Source: Microglena sp. YARC (Eukaryota; Chlorophyta; Chlorophyceae; Chlamydomonadales; Chlamydomonadaceae). Taken from it: a stretch of 64,000 nucleotides of DNA. Positions 49,801 to 59,017 of the stretch are shown here, in pieces. The stretch is taken from the NCBI GenBank assembly GCA_022414725.1, contig CM039466.1:36628637-36692636 (forward strand), given 5' to 3'. Numbering within the stretch: the first letter of the stretch is position 1; every line of letters begins with the position of its first letter. The position numbers were made by a program, and so were the translations under genes. The notes beneath the pieces are model-generated. The model saw only the letters and a list, made by a program, of their open reading frames with translations, was not told where the DNA came from and made no database searches.

Positions 49801-50211
49801 GCAGGTCTGCAGAACGAATGATCAGTACTGAGGCATGCTATTAGTAGCAAGATTGGCAGATTCAGAGGTTGGAAGAGCACCAGTTCAATTCAATTGCGTT
49901 CGTTCGAAGTTAGCATTTGCGCAATTTGCACGTTGCGCGCAAGTAGCAGGTCCAGCCGCGATGGGAGTTTGCAGGCGATGGGCTCAGGGTCGGACGGAAA
50001 CGCGAACGTTGCATGTTGCATGGACAGTTGGCTTGTGAAGGACGGTTCTTTCTACGCGAACCCTTTAGGTTCTTCATGGCTCTTCATCCGGTTACTCGTT
50101 TTTGTTACACTCACGTGACGCTAGTTGGTCGGCCCCCTCTTGACAATTTGACAATTTTTGAGTTTGAGTGACTCGGTGTAACTCTTGAGTCTCTCCTACA
50201 TTGAGGGCGGT
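46823..50211 (-). mobile_element. modular ACCGCCC element, inverted copy (A-A-B)
   Basis: Reverse-complement relative of 14508-16532. Module B is 46823-47415; module A copies are 47426-48876 and 48887-50211. The 10-bp spacer (AACTATATTG on this strand) is identical between modules. A further GAGGGCGGT end lies 16 bp beyond (to 50227). The left flank AACAA (46818-46822) is the complement of the TTGTT target in the other copy. The right flank AAACA/AACAT matches only partly. No transposase frame is present. Confidence 0.8.
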
Positions 50212-50227
50212 AAACATCGAGGGCGGT

Positions 50228-51420
50228 AAAAATGGGGCATAGCAGCCCATGCGTATCAGTAGTCAAACCCACTCCGACCTCAAAAATCCAAGTATCCAAG
50301 ATGCTAAGAAAGCATAAGAAGCAGAAGACTGGTCGCCTGACCAAGCGCAGTCCTTAGGACTGCCCCCAGGTACCTGGAAGACGATCTTAGGCGCTCCGAC
50401 GACAGTTCTCGCGCCAGTCCGAGGCCGGCCGTGCAAGTCGAAAGAGGCCACCGAAGGTAAGCAACTGCCTGTTTCTCGCTGCATCTTTGTCTCTTCGCTT
50501 CTGCCTGGGTCGCTTGCGTGCTTCGAGTTATTATTGTTTTGCGACTGAGCCGTACCCCCCACCCCATCTCTCCATCCCAGGTGACGCAGATACAGCCGCT
50601 GATTTAGTCGTCGCCGGCCGTTCTCCACTGTGCACAGGTAAGCCATCACATTTCGCGATGCCTATTCCACGCCCCTTGCTCTTGCTCCAGCTTTTTGGCA
50701 TCTCCAGATTTGACCATCGCCCACTGATTCTTCCGGCTGGCTGCGATCAGCACGCCTTGCTGCTCTCTTGCCTTCGACCAGGGCTTCTTGCTTGCTGAAT
50801 TCTTAGACTTGGTGGCCTCGATCTACGACACACATACACATACAGACATACAGACATACACACACACACACACACACGCACGCACACACTACTACCTCCC
50901 CCCCAGCTTCCACCCAGCTCTCTCTCTCTCTCTCTCTCCCCCCCCCCCCCCCCCCCCCCTCCCCTCCAATCACACACACACACACTACCTCCCCCCCACC
51001 TTCCTGGAGCTGCCCCCCCCTGCCTGGAGCTGCTTGGAGCTGCCTGGAGCTCCCCCCCTCCCTGAAGCTGCCTGGAGACACTTGGAGCTGCCTGGATTAT
51101 TAATAATAATATATTATTCTAGAATAACCAAAGCTAGTTGCTTGTATTTTCCACAGGGGTTTCTGGGATTTGTGACATCTTTTATGTTCCATAGGTAACC
51201 AGAATTTGCGACCAAGATTGTTTTCTAGGCCAACTTATCGTTGGAAGGTTTATAAGTAGTAATAGTAAAAGTAATAGTAAATAGTAATATAAATGGTAAT
51301 CAGAAATAGTAATACCAAATCTCGTGTTTATGAATGGATTTATTTATAATTGAGGTCAAGGCGACACAGTAATTTTTTACACAGCAATTTTGACAGCCCG
51401 ATTTTAATGGAACCTCTTGT
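50228..51420. other. no gene seen; microsatellites and poly-C
   Basis: Contains CA/CATACA microsatellite (50825-50890), CT run and 22-C tract (50915-50959), a second CA run (50970-50985), GGAGCTGCCT repeats (51005-51095) and AGTAATAGTAA repeats (51250-51320). Confidence 0.6.
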
Positions 51421-51424
51421 AAGC

Positions 51425-51620
51425 AGTATCGGGCGTGCCAGATACTTAATGTTTGTGCTTTTCAAAATCTACACCTGAGTATATGGCTGCCATATACTTA
51501 ATGTTTCCGTCCAACCAAAGTCTACACCTGGGTATATGGCTGCCATATACTTAATGTTTCAGCCCTACCAATGCCTACACCTGGGTATATGGCTGCCATA
51601 CCGGTATACTTAATGTTTAT
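51425..51620. repeat. tandem repeat of about 57 bp with ATACTTAATGTTT
   Basis: Four degenerate copies of GGGTATATGGCTGCCATATA followed by CTTAATGTTT, related to 46495-46665. Confidence 0.8.
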
Positions 51621-51867
51621 GCCCAATTCCTTAGAAAAATCACTGACAGCCACATATAGTGATTTACTGACTTCGAGACTTTCCAAGTGCTCCCTTCCCT
51701 TTAGTCTTGACCTGAATAATTTTATTGTCCAAGTTCTTGACCGAAGCAGACCAGCTTTTAGTCATTGTATTTCTTTTATATCTAGATTAATTTCTTATGC
51801 CCCTCGGTTAATGTCAGGAATTCTTGAGCTCAAGAAGACCTCAAATTGGGGGGGGGGGTTATTATCC

Positions 51868-52080
51868 GACGTACGTCGGTAACTGAGTTGGCATTATGCA
51901 CACCGGTTCCTGTTCCCTCTAGGACCCGTGTTGCCTGCCGCCAGACCACAGACTAGCTGTGGCCTGCACGTGACTGCAGTATATTGCAGTACACATCCTG
52001 CTTCCTTATGAGTGCGCCTGTTGCGCATATTAGCTATATTCTATTCAGTCCTCTACCGTGTAACGACTCTACAATTGAAA
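51868..52080 (+). repeat. dispersed repeat of about 215 bp (possible solo LTR), copy 2
   Basis: Near-identical to 45221-45440. Its 5' end has the perfect 14-bp palindrome CCGACGTACGTCGG. Confidence 0.6.
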
Positions 52081-52159
52081 CTTAAAGAGTGGCACGCGTT
52101 TCAAAATTTGGCTCGAAACCAAGCTATCAGCATCAATTGCGGTTCACTCGATCGTTTTA

Positions 52160-54470
52160 TGTCTTGGTGACTACTACTGTACTTCCTTAGAACTATAGCT
52201 GTAGATAATGACAGCTTCCCGTAGACTGTGTCATCCTTCATGACACGGTGACAGCTCTTCTGGTGGGCTGCGTCCCCTGATCCCCTAACACGTGCTGTAT
52301 AGCCTGTACCCTAGTTAGGTTCCAGGCTTGCTTCCTTTCCTCCACTGGGGTCTTATGTGTGTCCCCAGTCGCTTTAATTATTCTCATCTTGCGTTAAAAG
52401 ATTGGCGCGTTTGACCGCTGCGAGTATCTCTCCACTCTTGAAGTGTATAAGCTGATAGGTCATTGGGCTCATCATGGTAACCACTGCTTAATGCATCTTC
52501 TACGTCGTCCTCTCCTTGGCTTCTGGTCTTCATTCTGGAAGCTCCGAAGTCCTGCAATGACGACGAATCGGCTGGTGGATGTGCGCACCCCTTCGGCCTC
52601 TGCTTGCATTGGTGAGAATCCTTCCGCCATCGTGGAAGTAACCCCCCCCAGTCATTCCTCCATCTTCTCTTCCTTTTCCTCCCCTGCCGTCTGTCGCCTC
52701 CTCCCATCTGTCGTAGATGACTATGACGTGCAGACTCAAGTCGGCGACTAGCCTGGACATCGGTGGAGATACCCTGTCTTCGTCTGCTCGCGTCCTTGAC
52801 GTCGCTAAAATTTCTCCGGTGTTTGAGGCTCTGCCTGCATACCGGAGGTTGCCAAGCCGACCAAGCTCCCTGCTGATGTCTACGTCGTCTGAACCCCCTT
52901 TGCTCTGCCCAGCCGACGGTCGGCTACTGGCATGAGCTTGCGCTCTAGTGGCTCTGTGCTACCTTCTGGAGAATTTTTTCGATCAAGCTGGCGGATCGCC
53001 GGCACTGCCGTAGGGTTCGCCAGTGGAGAACGACCTACGCGTCTGGACCTGGAGATTCTGGAGGTGGTAGGAAGCAGGGGGGTATGGTCAGCACCACTAC
53101 GGGTGCTGTTCCCTCTACCCCCCAACCGGGTAAGTCGAGCGATAGAGGGGGGGATTCGGGATTGACTGATCGTCGACGGCAAGATATTAGGACCTTTACA
53201 TGCCTCGGTTCTGCTCTTCGCATCCTAGCGATAAATTTTCGAATTCTGCCCTTGCGATTTGCGATTTTCTGCCCTTGGTGCGATTTTCTGCACCTGGTGC
53301 GACTTGCTGCACTTTCATCCTCGTCTCCATTCTCCCATACCTCAAATCTCGACTTATCCCTAACGCTTCCCCACCTTCTGTGATCCCAGGTTTCGCAGCG
53401 CCGGACATCGCCCATGCTAGGAGCCGAAGTGGAGGCCGTCCTGGCCCTAGTCCAATGGCCGTGGAGATTCTTTGGCATGATTTCTTGGTGGATTTTTTTT
53501 CTCTCTTAGGATCCTTGAGGCCCCTGGGTACGTTCCGTTGTACGACAACGTCGTGTCTTTGTCTTACCGTGCCCCTGGTCCTTCCCCTGGGTGCCCTCCT
53601 TAGGTGTATGCCTCAGCTACATGAGTTTGTGTTCACGTGTTTGAGTTCTGATAGGGCTTAGGAATTTTTAGTTAAGTGGTATCGAGTAATGGTTGAAATC
53701 GGTTGGTGCTGTGCGATATTATCGATGGTATACACTGCTCTGCAGAACGCAACTGTGGAGAGGTGCAATGGGGTCTTGCAGAACATAGCTAGGAGTATCC
53801 ACTTGGAGTCTAAGCTAGCTAAGTCTTTCTGGCCCTATGCCTTCCTCAGTGCTTGTTACCTACGTAACCTGCTGCCCAATCAGGGTGACAAGACTCCATA
53901 CGAGTTGTTCTTTGGGGTTCTACCTGATGTGTCGTTGTTGCGTGTGTTTGGTTGCCCTTGCTATGTCACCTTAGTAAATGGGAAGAAACGCAACAAGCTA
54001 GTCGAAAGGGCGTTATTTGGTAGACTGGTTGGGTATTCCCAGGTGAGTAAGGGTTCTTATATTTGGGTTTCCGATGTTGCGCCAGGTATTAGAGAGTAGT
54101 GATGTACTCTCTAAATCCAGTTAAGTCTAAACTGTCTTCCTGGGCTCTCTCATTAGTATGGGTCCCCGTGCCCGCTTGCATCCCTCCTGTCATCAAACGG
54201 TGATATGTTACGTGTCGCCGGTTATTCCCTACGCCCTTTAGCAACCCCAATTGTTGATGGCTGTCCTGGCTGGGATGTATCCAGATTGCATTCCAGACCA
54301 GGGACTGATCATGCTGTATTGTGTGTGAAGTTTTAGGGCGGGTGGGGGTTTTATTTCCGAATTTTAATTTAGCCGAATCTCAGGGGGTCGCCAGGCCCTC
54401 CTCTGTGCAATAATGTGCAATAATGTCGCCAGGCCCTCCTCTGTGCAATAATCCCTCATTTCCCTTCGGT
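52160..54470 (+). mobile_element. Copia fragment: LTR, gag-like region, partial integrase
   Basis: LTR-like sequence (about 52160-52457, ending AAGCTGATA) matches the 3' LTR of Copia 2. The gag-like region (52458-53660) matches 31370-32189 inverted and is broken into short frames. A partial integrase lies at 53700-54099. The pol linker (54120-54440) matches 30560-30860. Reverse transcriptase and the 3' end are missing. The fragment ends beside a histone H2B remnant, after a roughly 30-bp duplication around CGCCAGGCCCTCCTCTGTGC. Confidence 0.82.
53690..54099 (+). pseudogene. Copia integrase, C-terminal part
   Basis: The translation has QNATVERCNGVLQNIARSIH, ACYLRNLLPN, TPYELFFGVLPDVSLLRVFG and LVGYSQVSKGSYIW. 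These are characteristic of the end of the Copia integrase core and the following GKEY-like domain. The first catalytic Asp residues are absent and the frame ends at a TAG (54097). Confidence 0.85.
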
Positions 54471-54605
54471 CACTCGGGTAATGTAGATCTTGTAAGTCTC
54501 TTGTAGGCCTTGGCCATCTTCTTAGCCTTCTTCCTACCCTCCGCAGTCTTGGCGGGGGCAGCCTTCTGGGCGGGAGCCTTCTCAGCAGCTTTATTTGGGT
54601 GCCAT
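54471..54605 (-). pseudogene. H2B: histone H2B, 5' fragment
   Basis: On the minus strand ATG 54605 begins MAPK; an extra T then shifts the frame. A lysine/alanine-rich tail follows (KAAEKAPAQKAAPAKTAEGR, KKAKKMAKAYK), a second one-base shift, and ETYKIYITRV, the conserved start of the H2B fold. The remainder (LKQVHP onward) is missing, and homology ends where Copia-derived sequence begins at 54470. I searched the other side of the Copia fragment by eye and did not find the rest. Confidence 0.78.
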
Positions 54606-55470
54606 TGTAACGTGTTGGGAGTTGGTAATGGAAAGAGAAATGCCGGGTGCGAAACGCCGAGATGCGATTTTTTAATGAGCGTTCTGTCCAGGGAGCGAGG
54701 GGGGTGCCATGAAGTAAAGCCCTAAGGGTCTCACACTCTCACAATTTACAGCCGCTGAGCGGGCAGGAGCTGGTTCCTTTCGGTGTTTTTCTCATTCCGC
54801 CCCCTTGCGAGCTCAAATATGAGTTGTTCGCAAATGTGTTTAGATCATGTTGAGCAGCTCAATAATAGTCATCATTTGCACTAGGCCGCGTCCTCTTTGG
54901 CTCGGTGCAGGTAGATGACACCTGGGTGCCACTCTGTACTCAGAAAGGCCCTTGCCATACTACTGATGTGATCATAGCGGGTGCCGGGTCTTTTCCGATA
55001 ACTTCATTTTACCCCCCAAAACCAGTAGGGGTCTTTCCGATAGTCCCTCCGCACGAATTATATCTCGGGGGATGTCCGATAGATTTCCCCGTGCAATACC
55101 GTGGTAGTACCTGTACCACTTGGTGGGCCTACGCGAAGCAGGAGGTACCGTGATTTGCCCCAACAATTCGCCTAATATTCGGGAGCTGACGCGATTCGCC
55201 TTATAGATTCGAGAGCTGACGTGTGTCCCGCGAATAGATAAGAAACAATACGACAAAATACGACAAAATACGATTAGCCAGACTTCGTTACACTTTGTTA
55301 CACATTTCTACTCTCCCCGACAGGAACCAACTGCAACCGTCTGCCGATTCAGCCGTGAGACGAAGCCGAGGAAGTCAAGAGGAAGTCAGGAGCCGCGGCA
55401 GGACCCGACTGTCTCCAGGTTCCCGTTAGCCCGCGACTCATCACTGCGTGACGGGAGCTGCTGCGACTCA
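54606..55470. other. no gene I can support
   Basis: An open frame at 54905-55153 (82 aa) resembles nothing I recognise. Around 55240-55275 ATACGACAAA is repeated. Composition becomes GC-rich up to the PLV remnant. Confidence 0.5.
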
Positions 55471-55770
55471 CTACTTGATGACTTTTGCTAGCCCTTGAGC
55501 TATACGACCTACCCCACTAGCTTTGGATAGTATTTTTTCAACTTCTGGACTGAACTGCTGTAACGCGTTTCCTACGCCCCTTATTCCGTCCGCTACCCCT
55601 CCCTGTCCCAACAAGTCAGCAATGGAGGCTGCCGCATTGGACACTGGTCCCGCAAATTGTCCCACCTTCCGAGCTACACCTCCACCGAAATCTGCTACCT
55701 TCCTAACCACATTCCCGAAAGTGCCTACAGCCTTACCAACGCCAGATTTGAGAGTATTAAAGAATCACAT
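55471..55770 (-). pseudogene. small glycine/alanine-rich PLV protein
   Basis: The frame (ATG 55770) has a TGA as its second codon, then stays open to the stop at 55471 (about 98 codons; a GTG at 55710 is the next start-like codon). The residues GVGKAVGTFGNVVRKVADFG and VGRIAQGLAKVIK suggest amphipathic helices, as in membrane-active minor virion proteins, but that role is a guess. It is the last gene before non-viral sequence. Confidence 0.5.
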
Positions 55771-55787
55771 TAATATACTCTTTGATA

Positions 55788-56615
55788 TTATTTGATGGAA
55801 AGTAAAAGCAATTTCTGGTCTATGGATTTCAAAATTGATAAAATAGAATTCATAGGATCAGTATCAGATTCATAATCTATTCTGAGAGTGATGCTCCAGT
55901 CGTAGGGAAAAGGCCCTATAGAGTCTTTATGTTCATCTTTAATGCTCAAACTCAATTCTGACACATGTGAGGCGCTTGTATAGAAAGAAAAGTCGTCTGC
56001 TGTATTCTGATAAATGATGTTGGCAAAACTTTCAACATTAACTAGTAGGCGGATCAATACATCACTCTCTTGCATATTGTTTTGACGAAAATTGTTGACA
56101 GCACTGTTATTTACCTTGGGTAAATTGTGATGGATTGTCAGGAAACTTTCAAGATTTAAACGCAATGGAAAGGAGCTAACAATGGGAGCACCACCAGGTG
56201 TTTCGTGAGGCAGAAACCCAAACAAATAACTACTTTTATCTTTGAATTCGAATGAATACCCTGGCCCAGGAGGGTTGAATATACAAAGCCCGTTTGTTTC
56301 AGTATGGGTTATTGTCCATCCCGTAAGCAACACACCCAATTCTGTCAGCCAAGAATCAAGGGTATAGTTCCCAATTGGAATTCTGATTGATGTCTTGGTA
56401 CCATTGTTGTTAACAATAAAGTCATTGTTACTTGCTCTAATCGAATAAAAACACCTGTTGATGATGACATCTGCGACTGTGACTTTCGTCCTCCCTCCAT
56501 AGGGATTTTGCAAGACTCCTGCAGGCAATGATGTTGTGAAATTGTCAGGCGTTCCACTTGTTCGAAACGTGCTTGATATGTACAACAATTGTGTTTTCAA
56601 GACAGGTGGAGACAT
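55788..56615 (-). CDS. penton-like minor capsid protein of PLV (275 aa)
   Basis: Full-length frame from ATG 56615, two bases after the preceding gene's stop. The N-terminus (LLYISSTFRTSGTPDNFTTS) carries the (S/D)xxRxxGTxxNFT motif seen at the start of minor capsid (penton) proteins of PLVs, Polintons and virophages. The body is beta-rich (TSIRIPIGNYTLDSWLTELG, FEFKDKSSYLFGF), as expected for a jelly-roll that occupies capsid vertices. Length is normal for the family. No break is seen. Confidence 0.72.
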   Translation of the reverse strand: MSPPVLKTQLLYISSTFRTSGTPDNFTTSLPAGVLQNPYGGRTKVTVADVIINRCFYSIRASNNDFIVNNNGTKTSIRIPIGNYTLDSWLTELGVLLTGWTITHTETNGLCIFNPPGPGYSFEFKDKSSYLFGFLPHETPGGAPIVSSFPLRLNLESFLTIHHNLPKVNNSAVNNFRQNNMQESDVLIRLLVNVESFANIIYQNTADDFSFYTSASHVSELSLSIKDEHKDSIGPFPYDWSITLRIDYESDTDPMNSILSILKSIDQKLLLLSIK

Positions 56616-56616
56616 T

Positions 56617-56877
56617 TTATAAGATGGGATATATTACTGTAACATTTTGTATTGTAACCAAGCCATCTAAAACCTCAGTACCAGAAACAGGTTTAATTTT
56701 ATTCAGCAAGTCTTTCCTGATAGCTTTCTTGTCCCTATACAACAATGGTTTATTGATATGTACAGAAATAGCTACATCTACCAAGTATTCAGGTAGCCCA
56801 GGAGACATGTCTAAAATTGCAGCTCTGAAGTTTTTGTATTCATTCGTTTGCTTGTATTCTTGTGTCAAAGAGGCCAT
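56617..56877 (-). CDS. 86-aa PLV protein of unknown function
   Basis: Frame from ATG 56877 (MASLTQEYKQTNEYKNFRAA) to the stop just before the penton-like gene. It is hydrophilic with no signal or membrane segment. I do not recognise a domain. Tight spacing (one base to the next start) and the same strand imply it belongs to the viral block and is probably co-transcribed. Confidence 0.6.
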   Translation of the reverse strand: MASLTQEYKQTNEYKNFRAAILDMSPGLPEYLVDVAISVHINKPLLYRDKKAIRKDLLNKIKPVSGTEVLDGLVTIQNVTVIYPIL

Positions 56878-56910
56878 TCTTTAACAATCAGTTAGAAAAA
56901 ATAAAATGTT

Positions 56911-57606
56911 TTATTGCAGGTTCAGAACAATATCAAAGTTTTTCTTGAACCTATGTTGTTTGTCTCCTGTGAAATCTATAACAAGAGAGTCATGCTCATC
57001 CTGTGTTGCATGTATATACAGCCTCTCAAACTTCTTCAAGGTGAGAGTAGAGCTGACTTCATCATGAAGATCTACCAATATTTTGGTTGATGCAAACTTG
57101 AATAAAACGAACAATGAAGTATTAGTTCTGATGCTCTTGGGTATAGCTTTCAAATTCTGTGAGCAAATCATGATGTTTATACCCAAATGCCTGTTCTTCA
57201 AAACCAAGTTTGTCAATGCTGATTTACCCACACTTTTGAATGCACTACTACCCACCAGATCATCCAATACAAAATAATTTATTGCACCGTTTGGGTATCT
57301 ACAAGTAGGCTTTTGGTATGCAGTTCTCTCAAGAAAATCTATCTCATCACATGTCAGTGCATCTATTTTTCCATTGAAAAACTTTGACCAAACTTGCAAA
57401 TCTTTCTTGTATTCTGCAGTGTTTTGTTTTTCTTGTTTGATGTCTTCTATAACTTCTAAAAGCTTGGAGTCACTGTAACCATTTACAATATCAGAAGGAT
57501 CAATCTTCAGACAATTGAATACTGGATTTGCATCATGCGTGGGGCTAAAAACAATAACTCTCATAGCTTGGTTTTTATCAAAACCCGCAAGCTCATATTG
57601 TTTCAA
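56911..57606 (-). pseudogene. PLV genome-packaging ATPase, P-loop missing
   Basis: 231 codons resembling the FtsK/HerA-superfamily packaging ATPases of PLVs, Polintons and virophages. Visible are the post-P-loop strand MRVIVFSPTHDANPVF, Walker B YFVLDDLVGS and the following sensor region HLGINIMICSQNLKAIP with Arg (SIRTN). The Walker A motif, expected immediately before the first visible residues, is absent in this frame. Upstream (57607-57660) there is a stop in frame and only a degraded trace of a P-loop in a mix of frames. It is therefore probably inactive unless the break is a sequencing error. Confidence 0.75.
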
Positions 57607-57746
57607 TAATTGGCAAACAGAATATGTTTGGACAGCCGTTTAGTTGCTCGACTATAGTTAGAGATCCGTTTTGTAATGTACTGGAGGTTTTTTGGGTATG
57701 CAGACATGTAGCTTATACCGGTATGCTTTCTATATTTTGATAATAA

Positions 57747-58340
57747 TCAAAGTTTATCTTTCAGATAATTATAGATATCTATATAATGATTTTTGGTTGT
57801 CCGTTTGTCAAGTAGTCTTTGTAATCCAGGCTCATTAGAACGTTCTTGGTATTCGGTTGCAATTGCAAGCACCTCCCTCTTAGATTGGCCACTTGAATCT
57901 GGTGATGCGTGCCTGAAGTCAAATCTATCTAGTGACCGCCTCAAATCATACCGTTTTTTAGGTGCTGCATAATTGGCATTAGACGGAGATGGTCGAGAGG
58001 AAGGTGGTCTAGGTAAGTGGTCTATATACGTCCTAGTTCCTTGAAAAACATTTTGTGGTGCAGTGTTTTGTTGAGTCATGGCAGCCCTCGCAGATCTAGC
58101 AAGCTGTTCTACAGCAGATACCCCATTTACAGCCTGAGCTATCATATTTTGATGGGGTTGTTTTGGGATCTCTATAACATTTGCATAAGGGTTGAATCCC
58201 ATCATTCGAGGGTGTGTCCTATCAGCAGGCAATTTAACATTAATTGTTGTTGCTCTTTGGTTTGTAGTATTCCCTCTTTGTTTGATTGTATTTGTTTTTG
58301 TTTTTGTTTTTGTTTTTCCCACATTTTTTCTGGACCTCAT
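57747..58340 (-). CDS. basic PLV protein, 197 aa, unknown function
   Basis: Starts at ATG 58340, 23 bp from the divergent gene. The N-terminal 30 residues are Lys/Thr-rich with KTKTKTKTNT-type repeats. The middle is Pro/Ser/Asn-rich (DHLPRPPSSRPSPS) and the C-terminus charged. It could be a nucleic-acid-binding or virion core protein, but no domain is recognised. The frame is intact. Confidence 0.58.
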   Translation of the reverse strand: MRSRKNVGKTKTKTKTNTIKQRGNTTNQRATTINVKLPADRTHPRMMGFNPYANVIEIPKQPHQNMIAQAVNGVSAVEQLARSARAAMTQQNTAPQNVFQGTRTYIDHLPRPPSSRPSPSNANYAAPKKRYDLRRSLDRFDFRHASPDSSGQSKREVLAIATEYQERSNEPGLQRLLDKRTTKNHYIDIYNYLKDKL

Positions 58341-58363
58341 GGTTTAAATTATGTTATAAATTA
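58341..58363. promoter_or_regulatory. 23-bp divergent intergenic region in PLV
   Basis: An AT-rich gap (GGTTTAAATTATGTTATAAA and TTA) separates divergent start codons at 58340 (minus) and 58364 (plus). TTATAAAT-like elements read in both directions. Any promoter must overlap the coding starts. Confidence 0.4.
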
Positions 58364-59017
58364 ATGTACAACACCTCTCAGTATATATTTGCTCAGCCCA
58401 GAGACACCAAAAAGATCACCAACAGTTTTTCAGGAGACAATAACGCACTTATAAACAAGCCCCCCTTATTTACAGGGTCTTACAATGATCTTACAGACCA
58501 ATTGAATGTACAAAACGCTTTTGTTGCTATTGGTCCCGGAGTGAAGGTGAGTCGTCTTGAACTACCAACGCAGACTGGAGCCAATGGGCCTGGTTTGATT
58601 CACTTTGCAGACACAGGGTCGGAGATTAATGGGAGCATATCTTTCTTGAGCGATGGGGGTAGTGAATCATTCAATTTCCTCTTCGAGTTCATGACCAAAG
58701 CTAGGATTGACCAGACGGGATCATATATTAACCTTTCTGACAAGTCATATACAAATCATATTGAATACCTCAACCCTGAGGAGTGATTGAAGGCGATCAA
58801 ATCTTTGCAGCCGGCAAAATACGCGTTCAAGGGAGATGATAAAAATGCAGTGGAAATTGGGCTGTATGCCCAAGAAGTGATAGGCGTTTGTCCAGAAGCT
58901 GTGAGATTCCTAGACTCAGAAAAAGAGAGATTGGGTCTCAATTACAACTCCCTTGTACCACATCTAATTGGCGCAATATCAGCTAGAAAGCACTTCGAAG
59001 AGTGGAGAGAGATGTAT
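58364..59017 (+). pseudogene. PLV fibre-like protein with peptidase S74-type chaperone domain (TGA inside, 3' end cut)
   Basis: ATG 58364 (MYNTSQYIFAQ) starts about 140 codons of unrecognised, probably beta-structured sequence. The C-terminal domain resembles the intramolecular chaperone (peptidase S74) of viral tail spikes and fibres: LSDKSYTNHIEYL, then LKAIKSLQPAKYAF, GLYAQEVIGVCPEAV and GLNYNSLVPHLIGAI. This domain normally trimerises, folds the fibre and cuts itself off. An in-frame TGA at 58784-58786 splits the domain. From about 59018 the reading frame continues into Copia LTR sequence to 59209, so the last 60 or so codons are not viral. Confidence 0.75.

Larger units (their letters stand above)
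55471..59015. mobile_element. Polinton-like virus (PLV) remnant
   Basis: A compact AT-richer block whose genes are separated by a few to a few dozen bases: five on the minus strand and one divergent on the plus strand. A penton-like minor capsid protein and a HerA/FtsK-type packaging ATPase side by side are typical of PLVs and related small DNA viruses integrated in algal genomes. A major capsid protein, protease, polymerase and terminal repeats are not in the window. The right end is cut by Copia 1 at about 59015. Several frames show inactivating changes. Confidence 0.75.

Noticed and set aside
54905..55153. 82-aa open frame left of the PLV block
   Set aside because: No recognisable domain, an opposing frame overlaps it, and it is not continuous with the viral genes; noted only as unexplained.
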